Numbered from the stretch's first letter, positions 1-8,835 are shown. The stretch: DNA of 64,000 nucleotides from Faecalitalea sp. UBA4312 (GCA_002394635.1 DGUK01000026.1:5940-69939), one strand, 5' to 3'. The notes: a model not told the origin generated them from the sequence alone. A program made the numbers and translations.

Positions 1-2363
1 CTCTGGGTATTCTCCACCACAATTTCATAAGCTTTATCCTCCGGCAACCATGAGAATTCCTCAAGCATCTCCTGTGTAGTTCGCAAATGCTGATCCGGCG
101 CACTGGTTGCCTTTCGACGGTTCATATCATATATATATAAAGGATGACGAACACCGCCGATAGCTTTCGCATTGATGTATACATCACGAACACGTTTATC
201 GTGTGGATGCACATAATGCGCATCTCCCGTTGCCAGCACCGGTTTTCCCAACTCCTCGGCTTTATCGATAATAAACAACAGAATGGTCTGCAGATCTTCT
301 ACCGAGTGGATTGCATGACGATCCAGCAGATTTTTATAACACGATAATGGTTGTACTTCGATAAAATCATAGAAACCCATCGCTTTTTCAAGGTCTGCCT
401 CACTACGGGTCTGTGCCAAATCAAAGATCTCTCCGTTCTGACAGGCAGAACCAATAAGCAAATGCCCATCTTTTCGTCGTTTGGCAATCTCGTCCCGAAC
501 AATTCGCGGATATGCCATGATATTGTTTGAAGTAGATTTTTTATTATAGGATAAATATTCCGTATGGGCCAATGTCACCAGCTCGAACAGCTGTTTCAGT
601 CCTTGTTTATCCTTGGCATAGACTGTCACATGATGTGGATGCTTTTTATAAATGTGATCCTCAGCCGGCATATTGGCCATGGTATCCAGTGTGGCATTGG
701 TTTCAAATGCATTTAACATATGGCACATACATCGGCTAAGCACCTCAGCATCATAATCGGCACGATGCGCACCTTCTCCGTCATACGCAACATTGTAGTG
801 ACGGCAGACAGCCCCCAACCGGTAATTCTTCATATCGATAAGGATCTGGGCTAACGGCAATGTGTCAATCATCGGATTGGAAATCTCCGGACGGCCACAG
901 ACCCGACAGGCTGCATTTAAAAAGCCAAGGTCGAAGACCCCGTTATGAGCCACCAGAATGGCATCGCCAATAAAATCCAGAATTTCATCCAATACTTGAT
1001 CAATAGGGCGCGCCGGATCCACATCTCTTTGTGTAATATGTGTCAGTTTGGTAATATCGGCCGGAATCAACATCTTCGGATTGATAAACATTTGTTTACG
1101 GTCGATCACTTCACGATTTTTCATCTTAACGGCACCGAATTCAATAATTTTATCCAGCCGGTTGGATAAACCGGTGGTTTCCAGGTCAAACACAACATAT
1201 TCTGCATCTTCCAACGTTCGATGATCGTTATTAAATACAACTTTAAAATCCTGATCGATCATACTCATTTCACAACCATATAAAACTTTGAATGGTCGGT
1301 TCGGATCTTTTTTATTCAATGCCCGCATCTTATATTGAGCAAACGGAAAAGCCTGCACCACGTCATGGTCACAAACGCCGATTGCATCCATTCCCCAGTC
1401 ATAAGCAGTCTGGATATAATCCTCAATGGAACTGACTCCATCCATCTCTGAAAAGTTTGAGTGAACATGCCACTCTATTCTTTTCTGTTCTGCAGTATCT
1501 GTCCGTTCCTTGACCGTGACAGGTTCCAACTTGGAAATCAAAAACGAATCCGTTTTTGAATAACTGTCATACGCCACATCACCGGTAATGCGCACAGTCT
1601 GCCCTGTTTTCAGTTCTTCCATTTCTTCTTTGGAACAACGTCTGCCTTCAAACCGCTTGGCAACCAGTGCATCTTTATAGTCGCTGATATAGATCAGCTG
1701 CATACTGCGTTTGCTTTTCATGACTCTTGTTTCCAAAGAGAAAATATGCCCCACACAGCTGACATTTGTCATTCCGACACGAAGATCTCCAATTGCATAT
1801 TCGGTTACCTGTTTCGGGCCGAATGCCGGTTTTTTCGGTTCAATGCTTGCTGATCTTTCCACTGGTATCGCAACTTCTTTGGTCTCAATTTCCTCATCAT
1901 CTTCTAAAAGCAGGCATACCAGATCCATGGAGATTCCTACTTTCAACAACTGTTTTTCCAGTTCCGGCAGAGCCTTTTTGATAGCGGACAAGCGATCCGT
2001 TTCTTTGGTCGAAAAACAAACCGTTTCATTTTCCTCATAGGGATGAAGATAAAGAAATGGACGTAATGATTTTTGTTTTTCCGCCAAATCACGCACATAC
2101 TGGTCCAGTTGCGCCATATCCGTTTTAGGATTGAGCGCCCGTATGAAAAGGTCTGTATGCACATGTAAATGCATTTTCAGATCATGACAAACGGACCGGT
2201 ATACTTCAAAAGGAAGAACATTTTCCAACTGAAGATGAAGCTCCAACACACTTCTTTTTGAATGAAAAACAGGGGGATGCACATATTCGGCATTTTCAAA
2301 ATACGTCAGATTCTCTGCCGCTATACACTGTTCCATAACTTCATATACATTGAAGTGTTTCAT
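1..2363 (-). CDS. polC: DNA polymerase III alpha subunit, PolC type (N-terminal part, cut by window edge)
   Basis: Replicative Gram-positive DNA polymerase with built-in 3'-5' exonuclease. The frame opens at an ATG at 2361-2363 behind a GAAAGAGGG ribosome binding site and stays open to base 1, about 787 residues; the polymerase palm and fingers lie outside the window. An OB-like region (around residues 190-285) leads to the first half of the PHP domain (HVHSNFSEMDG near residue 295). This is interrupted by a DnaQ-type exonuclease (FDLETTG near 392, VAHNGVFD further on). The PHP domain resumes after about 560, with GDAHYVHP near 709. PHP split by the exonuclease is the diagnostic PolC arrangement. 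It is 13 bases downstream of rnc and probably co-transcribed with it. Confidence 0.95.
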   Translation of the reverse strand, partial: MKHFNVYEVMEQCIAAENLTYFENAEYVHPPVFHSKRSVLELHLQLENVLPFEVYRSVCHDLKMHLHVHTDLFIRALNPKTDMAQLDQYVRDLAEKQKSLRPFLYLHPYEENETVCFSTKETDRLSAIKKALPELEKQLLKVGISMDLVCLLLEDDEEIETKEVAIPVERSASIEPKKPAFGPKQVTEYAIGDLRVGMTNVSCVGHIFSLETRVMKSKRSMQLIYISDYKDALVAKRFEGRRCSKEEMEELKTGQTVRITGDVAYDSYSKTDSFLISKLEPVTVKERTDTAEQKRIEWHVHSNFSEMDGVSSIEDYIQTAYDWGMDAIGVCDHDVVQAFPFAQYKMRALNKKDPNRPFKVLYGCEMSMIDQDFKVVFNNDHRTLEDAEYVVFDLETTGLSNRLDKIIEFGAVKMKNREVIDRKQMFINPKMLIPADITKLTHITQRDVDPARPIDQVLDEILDFIGDAILVAHNGVFDLGFLNAACRVCGRPEISNPMIDTLPLAQILIDMKNYRLGAVCRHYNVAYDGEGAHRADYDAEVLSRCMCHMLNAFETNATLDTMANMPAEDHIYKKHPHHVTVYAKDKQGLKQLFELVTLAHTEYLSYNKKSTSNNIMAYPRIVRDEIAKRRKDGHLLIGSACQNGEIFDLAQTRSEADLEKAMGFYDFIEVQPLSCYKNLLDRHAIHSVEDLQTILLFIIDKAEELGKPVLATGDAHYVHPHDKRVRDVYINAKAIGGVRHPLYIYDMNRRKATSAPDQHLRTTQEMLEEFSWLPEDKAYEIVVENTQ

Positions 2364-2376
2364 AGTATCCCTCTTT

Positions 2377-3060
2377 CTATTTTGCCATTTTATCGAAGGC
2401 GTTCTTGGCTGCCAGCTGCTCTGCTTTCTTTTTTGTGCCACTGGTACCGATTCCCAACAAAATGTCATCCAGATAAACACCCATGGTAAAGGTCGGTGCA
2501 TTGCTAGGTCCAACCTCTTCCAATACACGATACTGAATGGTTTTGCGGGAATCTGCTTGAATTACCTCCTGTAAATGGGTTTTATAATCCGTTACATCTT
2601 CACTTTTGTGCTGTGTGAAAACTGGTTTCATCACGCGGGTCAATATTTCATCACAGACACCATATCCTAGATCCAAATAAATTGCACCAATACAGGCTTC
2701 AAACTGATCTGCCATGATGCTGGCCCGATACCGGCCCCCGGTTTTTCTTTCCCCGACACCTAACCGCAGATATTCATTCCAGCCCAGTTGTCCATTAAGC
2801 TTTGCCAACGTTGCTTCGCATACTGTCTGTGCTCTTAATGTCGTCATTTGTCCCTCATGCAGCTTAGGTTCCATATGCATCAGCTGGTCTGCACTCCAGA
2901 CCTGCAATACCGCATCTCCCATGAACTCCAGACGTTCATTGTTATCCACGCTGTTGCGATGCTCATTCGCATATGAAGAATGTGTACAAGCCTCTTCGTA
3001 TAGGCGCGGATCTGACACCTTATATCCATTTTTATGCATCCACTCCACAAAAGATTTCAT
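2377..3060 (-). CDS. rnc: Ribonuclease III
   Basis: Double-strand-specific endoribonuclease that processes rRNA precursors and structured mRNAs in the cytoplasm. The 227 residues match the usual length. The signature NERLEFMGDAVL lies near residue 42, supplying the first metal-binding acidic residues, and MADQFEACIGAIYLD near 116 supplies the second Asp and Glu. A double-stranded RNA-binding domain occupies about 155-225, ending in KKKAEQLAAKNAF. The ATG follows a GGAGGCAAG ribosome binding site. It sits between coaD and polC with very short gaps, so an operon is likely. All catalytic positions I would expect are present. Confidence 0.96.
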   Translation of the reverse strand: MKSFVEWMHKNGYKVSDPRLYEEACTHSSYANEHRNSVDNNERLEFMGDAVLQVWSADQLMHMEPKLHEGQMTTLRAQTVCEATLAKLNGQLGWNEYLRLGVGERKTGGRYRASIMADQFEACIGAIYLDLGYGVCDEILTRVMKPVFTQHKSEDVTDYKTHLQEVIQADSRKTIQYRVLEEVGPSNAPTFTMGVYLDDILLGIGTSGTKKKAEQLAAKNAFDKMAK

Positions 3061-3061
3061 C

Positions 3062-3535
3062 TTATCTTGCCTCCTTTAAATCATTCCATACACAGGCCGG
3101 CACCAATGCCGATGCATCCAAATGGTATTTTAAAAGTTCTTTGACATTGGAACTTGAACATATGGCGTATTCCGGTTTCGTATATAAACAAATGGTTTCC
3201 AATGATGGGTCGATAAGCTGATTCATCGATGCCATATTCTGCTCATAGCTGAAATCGATACTATTACGAAGTCCCCGGATCAATATGGTAGCTCCTTCTT
3301 TTTTACAAGCATCTACAGTCAGTCCCTCTGTTTCCTTACACATCACATTCTCAAGATGTGCCGTTGCCTTCCTCAACCATTCCAGCCTCTGTTCTTTGGA
3401 AAACATCATTGTCTTTTCTGAATTTACGGAAACGAAGACAATCACTGTATCAAAGATCCGACAGGCTCTTTCAATGATATCTATATGTCCTTTTGTGACA
3501 GGATCAAAGGTCCCGCAAAATACCGCCTTGGTCAT
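3062..3535 (-). CDS. coaD: Phosphopantetheine adenylyltransferase
   Basis: Transfers AMP from ATP to 4'-phosphopantetheine, the penultimate step of coenzyme A synthesis. The 157 residues are family length. The nucleotidyltransferase motif GTFDPVTKGHIDII is at residues 8-21 (the T/HxGH-type motif reads KGH). RGLRNSIDFSYE near residue 88 and SSSNVKELL near 128 are conserved substrate and ATP contacts. It lies 3 bases after rsmD and 2 bases before rnc, with a GGAG ribosome binding site in the rsmD tail. The rsmD-coaD pairing is very common in bacteria. Confidence 0.96.
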   Translation of the reverse strand: MTKAVFCGTFDPVTKGHIDIIERACRIFDTVIVFVSVNSEKTMMFSKEQRLEWLRKATAHLENVMCKETEGLTVDACKKEGATILIRGLRNSIDFSYEQNMASMNQLIDPSLETICLYTKPEYAICSSSNVKELLKYHLDASALVPACVWNDLKEAR

Positions 3536-3537
3536 TT

Positions 3538-4083
3538 TTATTCTCCTTTTCGATAGTATGTAATCTTTGTGTTTCTGTATTTCTTTTCCTTATATTTATA
3601 TATGTCATTTATCGCATCCGGCAGGTGGTCTCCATCAGCACTCTCCACCACAAGGATTCCCTGCTCTTTGATCAGATGCATCCGGTCCAGTTTGCTGATC
3701 AGTTCTTCGTTTTTTTGTTTAGAATACGGAGGATCGATATAAACAAGATCAAAAGGTTGTGTCAGTTGATCGATTGCACGAAAAATATCCTGTTGTAGTA
3801 CCAGGCATTGATCCTGTACACCTAATGTCCGAATGTTTTCCTGAATGATACGACAGGCTGCATGGCTTTGATCCACACAGACAGCCTGATCCATCCCCCG
3901 ACTGATGGCTTCCAACGCCATAGCTCCCGATCCACTGTAACAATCCAGAAAACGGCCCCCGGCAAACCGACCGCCTAAACTGGAAAAGACGGCCCCCTTG
4001 ACTTTGTCAGAAGTAGGCCGCGTTGCATCGCCACTCAATGTTTTCAACGGACGAGATCCGTATTTCCCAGCTACGATCCGCAT
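3538..4083 (-). CDS. rsmD: 16S rRNA (guanine(966)-N2)-methyltransferase RsmD
   Basis: SAM-dependent methyltransferase modifying G966 of 16S rRNA. The 181 residues start with MRIVAGKYGSRPL, the usual RsmD opening, followed by RPTSDKVKGAVFSSL. The SAM-binding loop DCYSGSGAMALEA is near residue 46 and the catalytic N-methyltransferase motif DPPY near 116. Its ATG overlaps the TGA of the upstream ftsW-family gene (TGATG), and an AAGGAGA ribosome binding site lies in that gene's end, so translation is probably coupled. coaD follows at once. Confidence 0.94.
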   Translation of the reverse strand: MRIVAGKYGSRPLKTLSGDATRPTSDKVKGAVFSSLGGRFAGGRFLDCYSGSGAMALEAISRGMDQAVCVDQSHAACRIIQENIRTLGVQDQCLVLQQDIFRAIDQLTQPFDLVYIDPPYSKQKNEELISKLDRMHLIKEQGILVVESADGDHLPDAINDIYKYKEKKYRNTKITYYRKGE

Positions 4084-5294
4084 CAGATTGTCTCCTTCAT
4101 ACGTATTCTGCTGATACTGTACTGACAGACACCAATAGCCATATTGATTGCAAACAAGCTGGAACCCCCACTACTAATAAACAACAGCGGCACACCTGTG
4201 AACGGAATCAAACAGACGACACCACCGACATTTAAGAAGAAGTGCATGAACAGATACGTAGCCGTTCCTCCCAGAACGATCTTATGGACGACCTCATTGG
4301 TCTTAAACGCAAAATAGAAAAGCCTTCCGATCAGCAGGAAGTACAGAAGCACGATCAAGCCGAAGCCGAAGATCCCGGTTTCTTCAATGATGACCGCAAG
4401 GATATAATCGTTATCTGCCTGGGTCAAATAACCGTACTTCCGGGCAGATTCACCGATTCCCTTTCCAAAGAAATCCGAACTGCCAATACCATACAGAGAA
4501 TTGGCGGGCTGATAGCTCTCTCCATAAATTTTATTCGCTTCGTATGGATTCTTCATATTTTCAATACGCACCGCAACATGAGAGAACGGTGTCTTTGCCA
4601 GAATATCCGTTCCAATATCTGTTACTCCGAACAATACGACCGCCGCCGCAACGCCTGCAAAAGCTAACAGCTTCAGTCGTCTTTGGAAGCGGATCAAAGT
4701 CGGATAATCCGGAATCAGCAGGCAGATAAAGAAAATCATAAATACAATAGTCAGCGTCCCCAAGTCCTTTTGTGCCACAAGTTCCAGTGTAAAGAAAAAC
4801 ATTGCGCGTAAAGGAAAATAGAAAAGTGATTTCGGTGAATCCGCCATGTGTTTCTTTTTCTTCGAAATATATATAGCTGTCGCTACCAGCAGGATCATCA
4901 ACGGCTTGACAAATTCGGCCGGCTGAATAGTAAAACCGCCCGGCAACCGGATCCATGCATGCGAACCGCCAGATTCCGCAAAACCGAATGGTAATATCAT
5001 CAGAACAATCATCACTATGACTACCACAACCTGAATGCGGCTGAAAAAGCGAAAGTTGAAAAATTTGGAGGCCGCCATCATACAAATATAGCCTATCAAC
5101 AGCGTAATGATCTGTTTTACACTAGTTGAAAGGACAATGCCCGGACTTGAAATGGTCTGTCCAACATTGGTGCTGACAACCATCAGTGAGCCAAACAGTG
5201 CCAGAATAAACACAAATATGGTGATCCATGGATCACTGCCTGCCCGTAACTGAATGGCAGACAATAAAAAATTCTTGTTTTTTTTCTTCGTCAT
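4083..5294 (-). CDS. FtsW/RodA/SpoVE-family peptidoglycan glycosyltransferase
   Basis: SEDS-family integral membrane enzyme that polymerises lipid II into glycan strands with a partner class B PBP. The 403 residues have about ten hydrophobic segments. The signature ISSGGSSLFAINMAIGV near the C-terminus and HAWIRLPGGFTIQPAEFVK in the middle are typical SEDS motifs. FtsW and RodA cannot be separated firmly from this context. It leads an ftsW-rsmD-coaD-rnc-polC run. Oddly, the ATG has no Shine-Dalgarno; a TTGACA/TATGAT promoter ends 11 bases upstream, implying an almost leaderless transcript. Confidence 0.93.
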   Translation of the reverse strand: MTKKKNKNFLLSAIQLRAGSDPWITIFVFILALFGSLMVVSTNVGQTISSPGIVLSTSVKQIITLLIGYICMMAASKFFNFRFFSRIQVVVVIVMIVLMILPFGFAESGGSHAWIRLPGGFTIQPAEFVKPLMILLVATAIYISKKKKHMADSPKSLFYFPLRAMFFFTLELVAQKDLGTLTIVFMIFFICLLIPDYPTLIRFQRRLKLLAFAGVAAAVVLFGVTDIGTDILAKTPFSHVAVRIENMKNPYEANKIYGESYQPANSLYGIGSSDFFGKGIGESARKYGYLTQADNDYILAVIIEETGIFGFGLIVLLYFLLIGRLFYFAFKTNEVVHKIVLGGTATYLFMHFFLNVGGVVCLIPFTGVPLLFISSGGSSLFAINMAIGVCQYSISRIRMKETI

Positions 5295-5305
5295 ATGGTC
5301 ATTCT

Positions 5306-5335
5306 ATCATATTTGAGCATCAAATAAATTGTCAA
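5306..5335 (-). promoter_or_regulatory. Promoter of the ftsW-family operon
   Basis: Reading the minus strand, TTGACA (5335-5330) is followed by an 18-base spacer and TATGAT (5311-5306). Only 11 bases separate the -10 box from the start codon at 5294, so the 5' leader would be about 4 bases. The -35 box lies on the same bases as the -35 box of the divergent def promoter. Confidence 0.6.
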
Positions 5336-5357
5336 CCTATAAAAAATGAATTAAAAT
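5329..5357 (+). promoter_or_regulatory. Promoter of def
   Basis: TTGTCA (5329-5334), 17-base spacer, TAAAAT (5352-5357). The ATG at 5376 is preceded by AAGGTG. The -35 element overlaps that of the opposite ftsW promoter because TTGTCAA reads TTGACAA on the other strand. Confidence 0.6.
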
Positions 5358-5375
5358 GTTTTAGAAGGTGAAAAT

Positions 5376-5927
5376 ATGAAAATTACTCAAAACGATATTA
5401 TTCTGGATTCCGATCCTCGGATCCGGTTAAAAAGTGAAGAAGTTGAACTTCCATTAAAGGATGAAGATAGAGAACTGCTGCAAGCTATGCTGGAATATGT
5501 GAAAAACTCCCAGGATGAAGAGATTGCCCAGGCGGAAGGGCTCATTCCGGCTGTGGGCATTGCTGCAATACAGCTGGGAATTCCCAAACAGATGCTGGCG
5601 GTGGTTGTGCCGGATAGCGATGGTATCCACGAAGCAGCTTTGGTCAACCCGAAGATCATCTCCCAGTCGGTCCAGAATGCTTATCTGGAAAACGGAGAAG
5701 GCTGTCTGTCTGTAAAGGATGAGCATCCGGGCCATGTCTTCCGTCATGCTCGTATCAAAGTACGTGCGTATGATCTGATACAGGATAAAAAGGTTGTTCT
5801 AGCTGCCAGCGGCTATTTTGCGATTGCCCTGCAGCATGAAATCGACCATTTATCTGGAGTACTGTTTTATGACCGGATCGACACGGTCAACCCTTGGAAA
5901 GAGGACGAAGAAGCTGAAGTAATTTAG
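5376..5927 (+). CDS. def: Peptide deformylase
   Basis: Removes the formyl group from the N-terminal methionine of new proteins; a metal enzyme working at the ribosome exit. The 183 residues carry the three family motifs: motif 1 GIAAIQLG near residue 62 (the usual Pro is Ile here), motif 2 EGCLSV near 109 with the metal-binding Cys, and motif 3 QHEIDHL near 152 with two His ligands and the catalytic Glu. The insertion between motifs and the length fit the type-II enzymes of Gram-positives. It has its own promoter and precedes RNase J by 59 bases. Confidence 0.95.
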   Translation: MKITQNDIILDSDPRIRLKSEEVELPLKDEDRELLQAMLEYVKNSQDEEIAQAEGLIPAVGIAAIQLGIPKQMLAVVVPDSDGIHEAALVNPKIISQSVQNAYLENGEGCLSVKDEHPGHVFRHARIKVRAYDLIQDKKVVLAASGYFAIALQHEIDHLSGVLFYDRIDTVNPWKEDEEAEVI

Positions 5928-5951
5928 CTTCTGTCTTTTTTTGCAGGAACT

Positions 5952-5960
5952 TGCTATAAT
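5952..5960 (+). promoter_or_regulatory. Extended -10 promoter before RNase J
   Basis: TGCTATAAT is a full extended -10 (TGnTATAAT) just after the def stop codon. No good -35 is seen (TGTCTT at the right distance). It would give a leader of about 20 bases carrying the AGAAAGAGG ribosome binding site of rnj. Confidence 0.55.
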
Positions 5961-5986
5961 GAAAATAACGATAGAAAGAGGTCCAT

Positions 5987-7762
5987 ATGCCACATAATTT
6001 ATTCTTAAATGAGAGGCATGCGAATGTGACCAAAACATATCATGTAGAAAAAGACGATACGTTAGTCTATGCCTTGGGAGGACTGGGCGAAGTGGGCAAA
6101 AATATGTATTGTCTGGAACATGATGATGAAATATTGATAATAGATTGCGGAGTATTATTTCCAGGCGATGAATTATTAGGCGTGGACTATGTGATTCCAG
6201 ACTATCATCATCTCATTCGCATGAATAAAAAGCATAAAGTTCTTATTATCACGCATGGTCACGAAGACCATATCGGTGGTATCCCGTTTTTATTGCGCCA
6301 GGTTAAAATTGATGCTATCTATGCACCAAGATTCGCCAAAGCGCTGATCCAGAAAAAACTGTCCGAGCATCATGGATTGGAAACTACCAAGATTACTGAA
6401 ATCAGTGATGAATCACATGTAAAAACAAAGTATTTCTCAGCTGGATTTTTTAATACCATACATTCCATTCCGGATTCTCTGGGTGTATTTGTAAATACAC
6501 CAAACGGAACGGTCGTTCACACAGGTGATTTTAAATTTGACCTGACACCGGTCGGTACCAATGCCGATTATCAAAAAATGGCATTTATCGGTACTATTCA
6601 TCCAGACCTGTTGTTGTCCGATTCAACCAATTCCAGCGTAGAGGATTTTTCTATTTCCGAACGTACGGTTGCCAAGGAAATTCTGGATATTATCCGCAAC
6701 ACCGAACAACGTCTGATTGTGGCAACTTTTGCCTCCAATGTACATCGGGTCGCTCAGATCATCGAAGCTGCCATAAAATGCGAACGTAAGGTCATCGTTT
6801 TCGGACGAAGCATGGAGAATATCGTTGATATTGGGCGAAAGATGGGGACTATCCATATCCGAAACGATCAGATGCTCACACCGGATGAATTGGCTTATAC
6901 ACCAGATGACAAAGTATGTATCATATGTACCGGTTCGCAAGGAGAGCCATTGGCCGCCCTGTCACGTATTGCTGCAGGTACACACCGGTTTATTCACTTA
7001 AAACCCGGAGATACGATCATTTTCTCAAGCAATCCGATTCCGGGCAATGAAGACAGTGTCAATAAAGTCGTAGACAACCTGTTCCGAGCAGGCGCAACGG
7101 TTCTGACCAAGTCGATCCTGACGAATCTGCATACCACAGGGCATGCCAGCCAGAAAGAACAAAAATTGATGATTCAGCTGATCCGCCCGACCTACTTTAT
7201 GCCAATCCACGGTGAATTCAAAATGCTTCTGCATCATGGACGAACTGCCAGAGATACAGGCATTCCGGAAGAGAATATCTTTATCTGTGCCAACGGAGAT
7301 ATACTGATCTTGCGCAACCATAAAGTTCTTCCGAGCAATTGGCGTTTCCAAGGAGATGATATTTACGTAGACGGCAATGATATTTCCGGTTTGTCCACTG
7401 CAGTCTTAAAAGACCGGCGGATCCTGGCGGAAAACGGTCTGGTTGCCGTAGTAATCGCCATCGATTCCAAGATCAACAAATTGCTGGCACCACCAGTCAT
7501 CGTTTCCCGAGGATTCGTATTCATTAAAGACTCACAGGCTTTGATGAAAGAAGCCAGCTTTATTGTAGGAAAATCTTTAGAAGAGAGAATGAAGGAAAAA
7601 ACGACCTTTGGCGAATTAAAAAACTGTGTACGATCTACATTGGAACCGTTCTTATACAAGAAAACGCATCGAAATCCTATTGTCATCCCGGTCATCATCA
7701 ATTCCCGACAGACAATGGAAGAAATTCAGAAAATGTATGCAAAGCGTACTCGCAAAAAATAA
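5987..7762 (+). CDS. Ribonuclease J
   Basis: Metallo-beta-lactamase/beta-CASP ribonuclease with 5'-3' exo- and endonuclease activity, central to mRNA decay and rRNA maturation in Bacillota. The 591 residues include the zinc motif HGHEDHIGG near residue 86, HTGDFKFD near 180, the beta-CASP motif region (ATFASNVHR near 245), PIHGEFKML near 402, and the C-terminal domain to 591. The ATG at 5987 has an AGAAAGAGG ribosome binding site. Only one RNase J is in the window, so the J1/J2 assignment is left open. An intrinsic terminator follows. Confidence 0.95.
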   Translation: MPHNLFLNERHANVTKTYHVEKDDTLVYALGGLGEVGKNMYCLEHDDEILIIDCGVLFPGDELLGVDYVIPDYHHLIRMNKKHKVLIITHGHEDHIGGIPFLLRQVKIDAIYAPRFAKALIQKKLSEHHGLETTKITEISDESHVKTKYFSAGFFNTIHSIPDSLGVFVNTPNGTVVHTGDFKFDLTPVGTNADYQKMAFIGTIHPDLLLSDSTNSSVEDFSISERTVAKEILDIIRNTEQRLIVATFASNVHRVAQIIEAAIKCERKVIVFGRSMENIVDIGRKMGTIHIRNDQMLTPDELAYTPDDKVCIICTGSQGEPLAALSRIAAGTHRFIHLKPGDTIIFSSNPIPGNEDSVNKVVDNLFRAGATVLTKSILTNLHTTGHASQKEQKLMIQLIRPTYFMPIHGEFKMLLHHGRTARDTGIPEENIFICANGDILILRNHKVLPSNWRFQGDDIYVDGNDISGLSTAVLKDRRILAENGLVAVVIAIDSKINKLLAPPVIVSRGFVFIKDSQALMKEASFIVGKSLEERMKEKTTFGELKNCVRSTLEPFLYKKTHRNPIVIPVIINSRQTMEEIQKMYAKRTRKK

Positions 7763-7768
7763 TACATA

Positions 7769-7798
7769 AAAAGAAGATTGATGATAATCTTCTTTTTC
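7769..7798 (+). terminator. Intrinsic terminator after RNase J gene
   Basis: Stem AAGAAGATT (7771-7779) pairs with AATCTTCTT (7786-7794), loop of 6, running into a T-rich tail. The A-run before the stem makes it potentially bidirectional. Confidence 0.8.
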
Positions 7799-7827
7799 TA
7801 TGTTAGAATCAATAGCGAGGTGAAACA

Positions 7828-8679
7828 ATGTCACAACTCCAAAAAAGACTGATGATCATCATCGCCTGTCTGCTGGCAATCGTACTGGCTTTTGATGCCT
7901 CTTTATTCTATTCGGTAAAGGTGGCTCCCAATCGATTGAAAGTAGATTACCAGACCTTGAAAAACAATAAGATCCCTCTCACAATGGACGATGTCTCTAT
8001 CGTCTACTTTACAGATCTGCAATATGGTGCCTTCGAAAATAAGGACAGGACACAAAAAGTGTTTGAACAGATCAACGAACTGAGCCCGGATATTTTGATT
8101 TTCGGAGGCGATTTATTTGATAGTGATACAAAACTGACCAATGCCAACAAAGAACTTCTCACAAAATATCTGGCAAGTATTGATGCCCCATTAGGCAAAT
8201 TTGCGGTTTGGGGAGAAAAAGATCTGCAAGATGAACAGCGAAGAAATGCAATCCTGAATATCTATAAAGAAGCGCAGGTTGAGGTACTGGATAATCATAG
8301 TGTCCTAGTCTACAACCAAGGCGTCAATCACATTCGGATCATTGGTTTAAGCATGGATGCCAATGTCAAAGAGGCAGCCAATGGGGCATCGGATAAAGAA
8401 TTTAACCTCTTGATTGCCCACCAGCCGGATACTCTGACCAATGAAGAGCTGGCACAGACATCGATATCATATGCGTTAGCCGGGCATGCCCATGATACCC
8501 AGGTCAATTTTCCGATCCTGGGTCCGTACAAGACGATCGAAGGGGCAAAAAAACTCAATCGCAGCCTTTCAAAGGATTTGTCTTTTGAATATGAGCTGTC
8601 TGCCGGGACCGGATGCACGAACATAGATATGCGGTACAATGCTGTGCCGGAAATCCATTATTTTTTATTAAAACATTAA
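7828..8679 (+). CDS. Membrane-anchored metallophosphoesterase with altered metal-site motifs
   Basis: Calcineurin-like phosphoesterase fold of the YkuE/YpbG type: 283 residues, an N-terminal hydrophobic anchor (about residues 9-28), then the catalytic domain facing outward. The block order is recognisable: TDLQYG near 61, GGDLFD near 91, WGEKDLQ near 128, LLIAHQPD near 196, GHAHDTQ near 218. The family consensus is DxH, GDxxD, GNHD/E, H, GHxH. Here the first His is Gln and GNHD reads GEKD, so two expected metal or phosphate contacts differ. The substrate is unknown; these proteins often act on lipids or cell-wall precursors. The ribosome binding site is GAGGTG. Confidence 0.85.
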   Translation: MSQLQKRLMIIIACLLAIVLAFDASLFYSVKVAPNRLKVDYQTLKNNKIPLTMDDVSIVYFTDLQYGAFENKDRTQKVFEQINELSPDILIFGGDLFDSDTKLTNANKELLTKYLASIDAPLGKFAVWGEKDLQDEQRRNAILNIYKEAQVEVLDNHSVLVYNQGVNHIRIIGLSMDANVKEAANGASDKEFNLLIAHQPDTLTNEELAQTSISYALAGHAHDTQVNFPILGPYKTIEGAKKLNRSLSKDLSFEYELSAGTGCTNIDMRYNAVPEIHYFLLKH

Positions 8680-8720
8680 TTGATTTTTTTTGTAACTTCT
8701 ATATAATAAAAAAAGGGAAG

Positions 8721-8798
8721 ACAGGGGCGCCGAATGGCTGAGATGCAAAAGCAGTCCCTTATCACCTGATCTAGGTAATACTAGCGTAGGGAGTCTGT
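8721..8798 (+). ncRNA. TPP riboswitch (THI box) aptamer
   Basis: Contains the conserved thi-box blocks: GGGGCGCC...GGCTGAGATG near the 5' side, and ACCTGAT followed by GGTAATACTAGCGTAGGGA on the 3' side. P1 can form between ACAG (8721-8724) and CTGT (8795-8798). It lies directly upstream of thiT, the family's typical target. Confidence 0.95.
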
Positions 8799-8826
8799 AT
8801 CAGTTCCTTACGCCTTCAAATGGAGG
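8784..8826 (+). promoter_or_regulatory. Translational expression platform of the TPP riboswitch
   Basis: CCTTC (8813-8817) can pair with GGAGG (8822-8826), the thiT ribosome binding site, closing a 4-base loop. The competing helix pairs GCGTAGGGA (8784-8792, part of the aptamer) with TCCTTACGC (8805-8813), nine pairs with one G-T. The two helices share C8813 and exclude each other, so aptamer folding with TPP should release the sequestering strand and hide the ribosome binding site. No T-tract follows, so the control looks translational. Confidence 0.75.
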
Positions 8827-8835
8827 TGTTTTTTT

